From Paragyromitra xinjiangensis (taxonomy: Eukaryota > Ascomycota > Pezizomycetes > Pezizales > Discinaceae), in assembly GCA_038503065.1 (NCBI GenBank), contig JBCAMK010000002.1:868001-932000 (forward strand): a stretch of DNA of 64,000 nt. Reading direction: 5' to 3'. The notes beneath the pieces were generated by a model. It was not told the DNA's origin, did not search any database, and saw nothing but the letters and a program-made list of their open reading frames with translations. A program made the position numbers and the translations under genes. Numbering within the stretch: the first letter of the stretch is position 1; each line of letters begins with the position of its first letter. Below are positions 59,001 through 64,000 of this stretch, piece by piece.

Positions 59001-61140
59001 TGATACAGCGGCATTCACTCGCATTGATTTCAGATTCCAACTTTAGAGATCCAGCTTGCCAGAAGATTAGGAGATGTCCGGCTTTGGGAGTTTGTCGTCA
59101 CGCTATCGATGCCGCAACTAACAATTGATTCCTTCCTGCAGAGGGCATGATTGTGGCTATGCTGCGTGTATTACCCACAGCCGAGGGCGCCACAAGGGCC
59201 TCAGACTTGTTGCAGACCCCTGTGGGAAAAAGAAAATACATTTCTGTCCTCGCCATATACCAACATATCGATTTAATTCCCTCTGTCAAATATAGCAGTC
59301 GCTCAATATTCAGAGACATTCACGGTGGTCCGATGGCTGAGCCAGAAGCAAAAATTCCACAGTCAATCGAGCTCCGGCGCAATTAAATGAGACCTATGTC
59401 CTAAAAGCAGGCAATGAAGTTGTTGAAGTTGCCCGAGTAATTTTCGAGCTACCTAGTTGCGGAATTCGCTGCGGCTGGGCCCGGGGTCAAGTGATGTAGA
59501 ACCCCCCATGACGAGAAGAATCGCGAGAGTACCACTACATGGGTGACGAACCTACGCAGGGAACTAGAAGAATTCCGATGGAATGATAGATCATAAGACA
59601 TTACGAGATCTCGCGTAAAGGAAGGTGGTTAGATGGATCTGTATGGCTACGTATAAAACCTTAAGACCTCGACGCCGTATGTAGTCAGGATATAGCGCCG
59701 GTAGTTGATGCTTTTGGGACCAGCGGGCGCTGTGGAGACCCCCCCTTCCCCCGGCTTAGACTAATCGCGGATAGGGCTGCATTGGCTCTGATGTGAGGGA
59801 TATCTGGGTTCTAGTGAATCGACATCTGACTGGCAGGGAGGTGACGAAGCGATCCGCCTGGTAGGGCTGAGTGACACTCACTCCAGTTTCTATCGGTCAG
59901 AACCCTAGCCGCGTGGTATATCGGTCCACCCAGGGCCCCGAGCTGCCCGACCCCCCGAACCCATATCGGGATCTGCGGGATCAGCTCGTCAATAGCTACT
60001 ACTCGGAGGAGCAATTGACTATCACGCAGGTCGATTGTGCCTTGTGCGCGCGTTGTGCATGGATACAGAGGGCTAGGTTTCAAACACGACATGATGTATT
60101 CAGTTCAGCTGAAGATAGGGCTGAACTTCGTGGGGTATCCGCAAATTGATTTTAAAATGAAGCGCTTCAAGATCTCGCCAAGGTCTGAATAATTTTATAC
60201 ACCGCATACTCGTTTCCGTATATTTGATGTGAATATAAAAGAGCACTTTCGGAATGCTGCGAGCTGTGTGACGGTGCTCTAACGGTATCCAATTGATGCC
60301 TGGAGATAGGAAATCACATATGCAGTACAAGGGAACGACTGTCACGCGTCCGTCGCCTTGAAATATCCACATTCCAGAGGAATCTATCTGAGCAGTCTTC
60401 AAACTCGCGATGACTGGAGCTGAAAGTTGGTCGAAGCGCCCACTCTGTGAAGCTATTCGCTATATAGTTTAATTGCTGGAAAAGTAAAACTTCTTGCTCA
60501 AGATTCCATGGGAGACTAGGCTGTGCCACCAAGGACGCCATGCAGCTGCTCCTCGCGATCATACCGGTGTGATTTGACGATATTGCGCATATGCCGGATG
60601 CAGGGTTTCGGAAACTGGTTGCGAGCTGAAGAAGGAACGAAATAGCTTCGACCTTGGCGAATACATGATTTTGTTATCTTTTGCGACAAGAAAATGGCTG
60701 ATTGCACGTAACTCCAACCCTGGGTGAAAGCGCAATGGGGTTTAGGGCAATGGCTGGATTTGGTACACCGCGCTTTATTTCTTTACCATCTATGAAGGCT
60801 GGGCTCTAGATGGTGAATTGATTGAAGCCAATTCTTGGATTGGACTACTAAGGTGCACGCATAAGGGGAAGTTTGACGATAGGTGGTGGTGCGAATGTAT
60901 TGGCAATTGCGCAAGACTAATAGAGAACCAATTAGCCACAGTCTACTTGAATTTCCTCAACGTTATCATCTTATCTAAATGCACACCGCCTACATGTATC
61001 TAGCATTCTTCACTAACTTTAATTCAAACATTAAGTATCTTGAGTTCGGCAGAAGGATCGAAATCTCCTGTTGCACCATCAGTCATTGGACTAACACCCG
61101 AGTACATATGATATTCGACCTCAACCACTTCAGTCGCCAC
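56053..61140. other. Gene-free region right of the bZIP gene
   Basis: About 5 kb. It contains the bZIP promoter (CT-rich near 56160-56230) and then AT-rich DNA with frames of at most about 130 codons in conflicting phases, none with a recognised family. No RNA gene was found. Confidence 0.5.
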
Positions 61141-61149
61141 TCCTCGACA

Positions 61150-61375
61150 TATTTTCTCTCCTCCCACCGTCACCACCAACTCCACCATTCATCCCATCAC
61201 TATCATCTAGGCTTGTTTTCTCCCCTCCTTGCATCATCGCCATCATTATACCATCATCACCGGTAAGTCCTCCTTAACTACGGTCATCATCATCGCCACC
61301 ATCACCATCACCATCGTCATTGTCATCGCCATCACCGTCACTGGTATCATTACTGGTAAATCCTCCTTCTTCTTT
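61150..61375. repeat. CAT/CAC-type degenerate microsatellite
   Basis: Long run of CATCAC/CATCAT/CACCAT triplets with interruptions. It produces histidine- or methionine-rich frames on either strand that should not be read as genes. Confidence 0.85.
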
Positions 61376-62940
61376 TCCTTGTCGTCAATTCGGTGCCATT
61401 TACCAATCGCTTGGGTCTGTGCCTTTTGTAGATGATGGGGCATGAGGTAGGTGGGGAATGTGGCCTAATCAGAGGGTTTAAATGTACGTAGAGATAACCA
61501 AAACCCTTGAATTTATACAATAAGAAATGACTAGCGCTAATAAGTGGTTTTAAGTTGGTTCAATGACTTCGTTGCTTGTTAGTGGTGTTCAAAGATATGA
61601 CGAGTTTGAGTGACTCAGAGTTATATGGAGTAAACTTAAACGACTAAGCTATTTAGTACATACATGTATAGTAGATGACTCCGTCATTTGGTGATCATTT
61701 AGTAGGTTATCATCTGATGTAAATAGGGGAAAGGCATGCTACAATGCAGCTAAAGAAACGAAATGATGAGCCAGCTAGCCGCTTCAATCGTTTTGTTCCG
61801 GGCAAATTACCTTACCTCAAAGTTCAGGGTCACGTTGCTTAGCTTATTGCCAGCTAGTCTGGGCTGAGAAGAGATGAGTGATTTAAACATAACTATATCG
61901 AAAGCCAAGACATAATCTGATGGCTAGCCATTTTATTTCTAGAGAAATTAAAAGGTTCTGAGACTTTTGATGTATGTACACGCACTGGAGCGGAATTTGA
62001 CGATCTTCTATCGATGGCAAATTACGATGTGCAGAGCTACGGGGCATGTCTATACCGACCGTATATTTATAGCAAAAGCCAACTATGTTTTACTTGCACT
62101 ATTGGTTGCCGTTAGTTGGCTCAATGAGCCCAGTTTCACCCTATTTGTGGTTTAGGCGATGAAATTAGTCATAGAAGTGTAGATTAGTGGGCCCTGAGCC
62201 AAGAAAAGAAAAACGTTAATAGATAATTTGTTTCTAAATATGGGTGATAATTCTAGAGTGTGAGGTGTTCTTCAGGGCACAGCCTCATAGTTGCTTAAGC
62301 TAGAGTCACAATTGATCACTCGAACGGAACTACCTTATGCTGTTGTAATATTGGGAGTGCGTAGGGAGGAATAGAAGACTTGATTGCTTGCTTGCTAGGT
62401 GGGCATACGGCCCCTATCTAAATACTCGTGTAGTAGCTCTCTCGGGTGCCCGAGTGCCCGTGTGCTCGGGTACCTGTCTCTCAATCATTTCCGACTCCGA
62501 AGGGCCAAGCCCCGTATTAGGAAGCATCTCCAACACTCCCACTCTTCCTAATATTCATATATCCAAATATTCACAGTAGACCCTTGTAGCAAGGAAAGAA
62601 CAGAATCTCGGCAGCCTCGATAAAACCCTCCAAACCCTGTGGGAAAAAATGCGGTAGGGAAAGAAGCTCCGAATACAAAGTCACGGTAGTGATAGGAAAT
62701 CCACCAATAGTATCACATGCTCCGGCTCCCACTCATTCTGTACTTCGTTTCGCTGATTGATCGACTGCGTACGGCGTACAGCGTTCGTTTCGTGTAGGGT
62801 GCTCCCACTGAATCTATGGTTCTTCGGCTTCTAAAGTTTGTGTCAATACTTATATATATCTCGAGTAAGCAGGCTAAGGAGTGGACTCAGAATCTTAGCC
62901 TAGGTATCAACTCTTCTCCAGTATCCGGATCGTCAGGATC
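61376..62940. other. Intergenic AT-rich DNA
   Basis: No recognised gene or repeat, apart from a GTGCCCGAGTGCCCG-type short repeat near 62446-62472. Confidence 0.5.
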
Positions 62941-63118
62941 AAGGCACAGCACAAAAGCTGGCACAGCGCAGCGCGCAACACAGGCATCTAGAGCTCATAG
63001 CTCAATCACAGGCATCATAGAGCTCATGGCTCAATCACAGGCATCAAGCGCAGCGCGCATCACAGGCATCATGAGCAGGGCTCAACACAGGCATCAGGCA
63101 CACGCTCTCAGCGCAGCA
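62941..63118. repeat. Imperfect tandem repeat, CACAGGCATCA core
   Basis: Five to six units of about 25-30 bp. Each contains (A/T)CACAGGCATC, alternating with AGAGCTCAT(A/G)GCTCAA or GCGCAGCGCGC segments. It lies next to the gag remnant. Confidence 0.75.
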
Positions 63119-63201
63119 GGCTCCTGGCAACTATAAAGCTCAGGGCAAACTTGTCTCCAGAGTGGTATATCAAAACAGTCACAGTACATTTGTTGTACTA
63201 G

Positions 63202-63440
63202 CTACAATGGCCGTACAGTAACATCATGATGATAGGCTGCACCAGCATTAGCACTAACAGTCTCTTTTTCTTCAAGTCCAGCCTCTCGTTCAGCTCTGTA
63301 TTGGTCGGCTTCCTTCTTGACTTTGCAGTCTGTAATCATGTGGCCAAATCTGGCACAGTAGTAGCATTTCTGTGGTGGCTTAAACCTCTGCATCCTTGCA
63401 ACGTAGCGGGGGTTGTAGCGAATGGGCCTGTTACGGACGG
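63202..63440 (-). pseudogene. Retrotransposon gag fragment with CCHC zinc knuckle
   Basis: The minus frame reads YNPRYVARMQRFKPPQKCYY and CARFGHMITDCK, giving CX2CX4HX4C, the nucleocapsid zinc knuckle of LTR-retrotransposon Gag. The upstream part of gag and all of pol are missing here, and the frame stops at 63202. A decayed remnant beside the LTR at 63492-63940. Confidence 0.65.
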
Positions 63441-63491
63441 GTCGCGAGGCGAGGGAATGTGGGTGTTCACGTAACTCAACCAGGTACTTAG

Positions 63492-63940
63492 TGCACGGTG
63501 ACTATCCGTCACACAATATACTCTAAGTTCAAGGGATTGCTACGGACGTGGGTTGGACGTGGTTCAAGGACTATACGAGGTGTATTGAACAAGATACAGG
63601 ATGAAGAAGAAAGGAAAGAAACCACCAACGCTCGCCAACAGCTCGCCTATTTATCCCCCTGAATCCTTCAACCCTAAACCCTTCCTTCTCGCTGACATGA
63701 CTCACAACCGAACAAACACTACCAGATAAGGAAACACAACACAACCGAAACCTTCCGACCGGCATGAACCCATAACCTAATAAGGAAATCCCAACACTAA
63801 GCCTGCAACGCATAGTCCTAACAACCGAACAACATAGAACCCAAACGAAAACCACCACAACAGGAACCGAACACGTGACCCATGGATACAAGATGTCAAC
63901 GACCAAGTAACTTACCAACTAAACTACCCGAGCCGTGACA
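63492..63940 (-). mobile_element. Probable LTR of a retrotransposon (449 bp)
   Basis: On the minus strand the segment starts TGTCACGGCTCGGG and ends ACCGTGCA, giving TG...CA termini. It is preceded by a purine tract GAGGAGGGG (63945-63953), which looks like a polypurine tract. The internal region on that side would lie beyond the window. Boundaries are by eye, because the second LTR is not in view. Confidence 0.5.
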
Positions 63941-64000
63941 GTAGCCCCTCCTCAAGGTCCGAGGTCCTCCGAGGACTCAGTTGAATAATCGGACGGGCGA

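Noticed and set aside
61150..61375. Histidine-rich and methionine-rich open frames
   Set aside because: Both come from a CAT/CAC microsatellite read in different frames and strands.
62941..63118. Possible CRISPR-like array of short repeats
   Set aside because: Units are contiguous and degenerate with no unique spacers, and the genome is eukaryotic.

Overview
This is a 64 kb stretch of a filamentous ascomycete genome (Pezizomycotina; the F-box/ankyrin gene, AT-leaning intergenic DNA and small repeats would fit Pezizomycetes, but that is a guess). The genes are eukaryotic: GT-AG introns of about 50-200 nt, CTAAC/CTGAC-like branch sites and fungal orthologues of housekeeping proteins. Exon boundaries below were worked out by hand from phase, splice motifs and protein-family continuity. 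No bacterial-type operon or CRISPR array is present.

The left half is gene-dense. In order: the 3' part of a GEN1/Yen1 Holliday-junction resolvase; PKR1 (V-ATPase assembly); a small SET protein; the CK2 regulatory subunit; an F-box/ankyrin protein; a TPR-MYND-SET (SMYD-like) protein; ribosomal protein L35; an eight-exon amino-acid permease; an intron-containing tRNA-Met; the Golgi SNARE GOS1; mitochondrial ATP10; and the autophagy E2-like enzyme ATG3. These are independent genes, not a pathway cluster.

The most unusual part is 25.85-29.07 kb. Three direct copies of a repeat cassette lie between ATG3 and the helicase gene FAL1. Units A and B share a terminal hairpin, a promoter block with TATA element, a 5'-leader intron and a 3' intron, yet carry unrelated proteins: A a small fungal protein of unknown function, B a PD-(D/E)XK-nuclease-like protein. 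Unit C is a truncated promoter end about 190 bp upstream of FAL1. Several short palindromes differ in arm sequence between units while staying self-complementary.

The right half is sparse. FAL1 (with 11-nt and 21-nt micro-exons) is followed by a decayed ankyrin/ubiquitin-like-fold gene whose two lesions are both transitions of the type left by RIP. Then come a hAT-like MITE, a small membrane protein, the syntaxin SED5, an F-box protein and a bZIP factor. The remaining 20 kb holds two TA-flanked inverted-repeat elements, microsatellites and, at the right edge, an LTR with a gag zinc-knuckle remnant.
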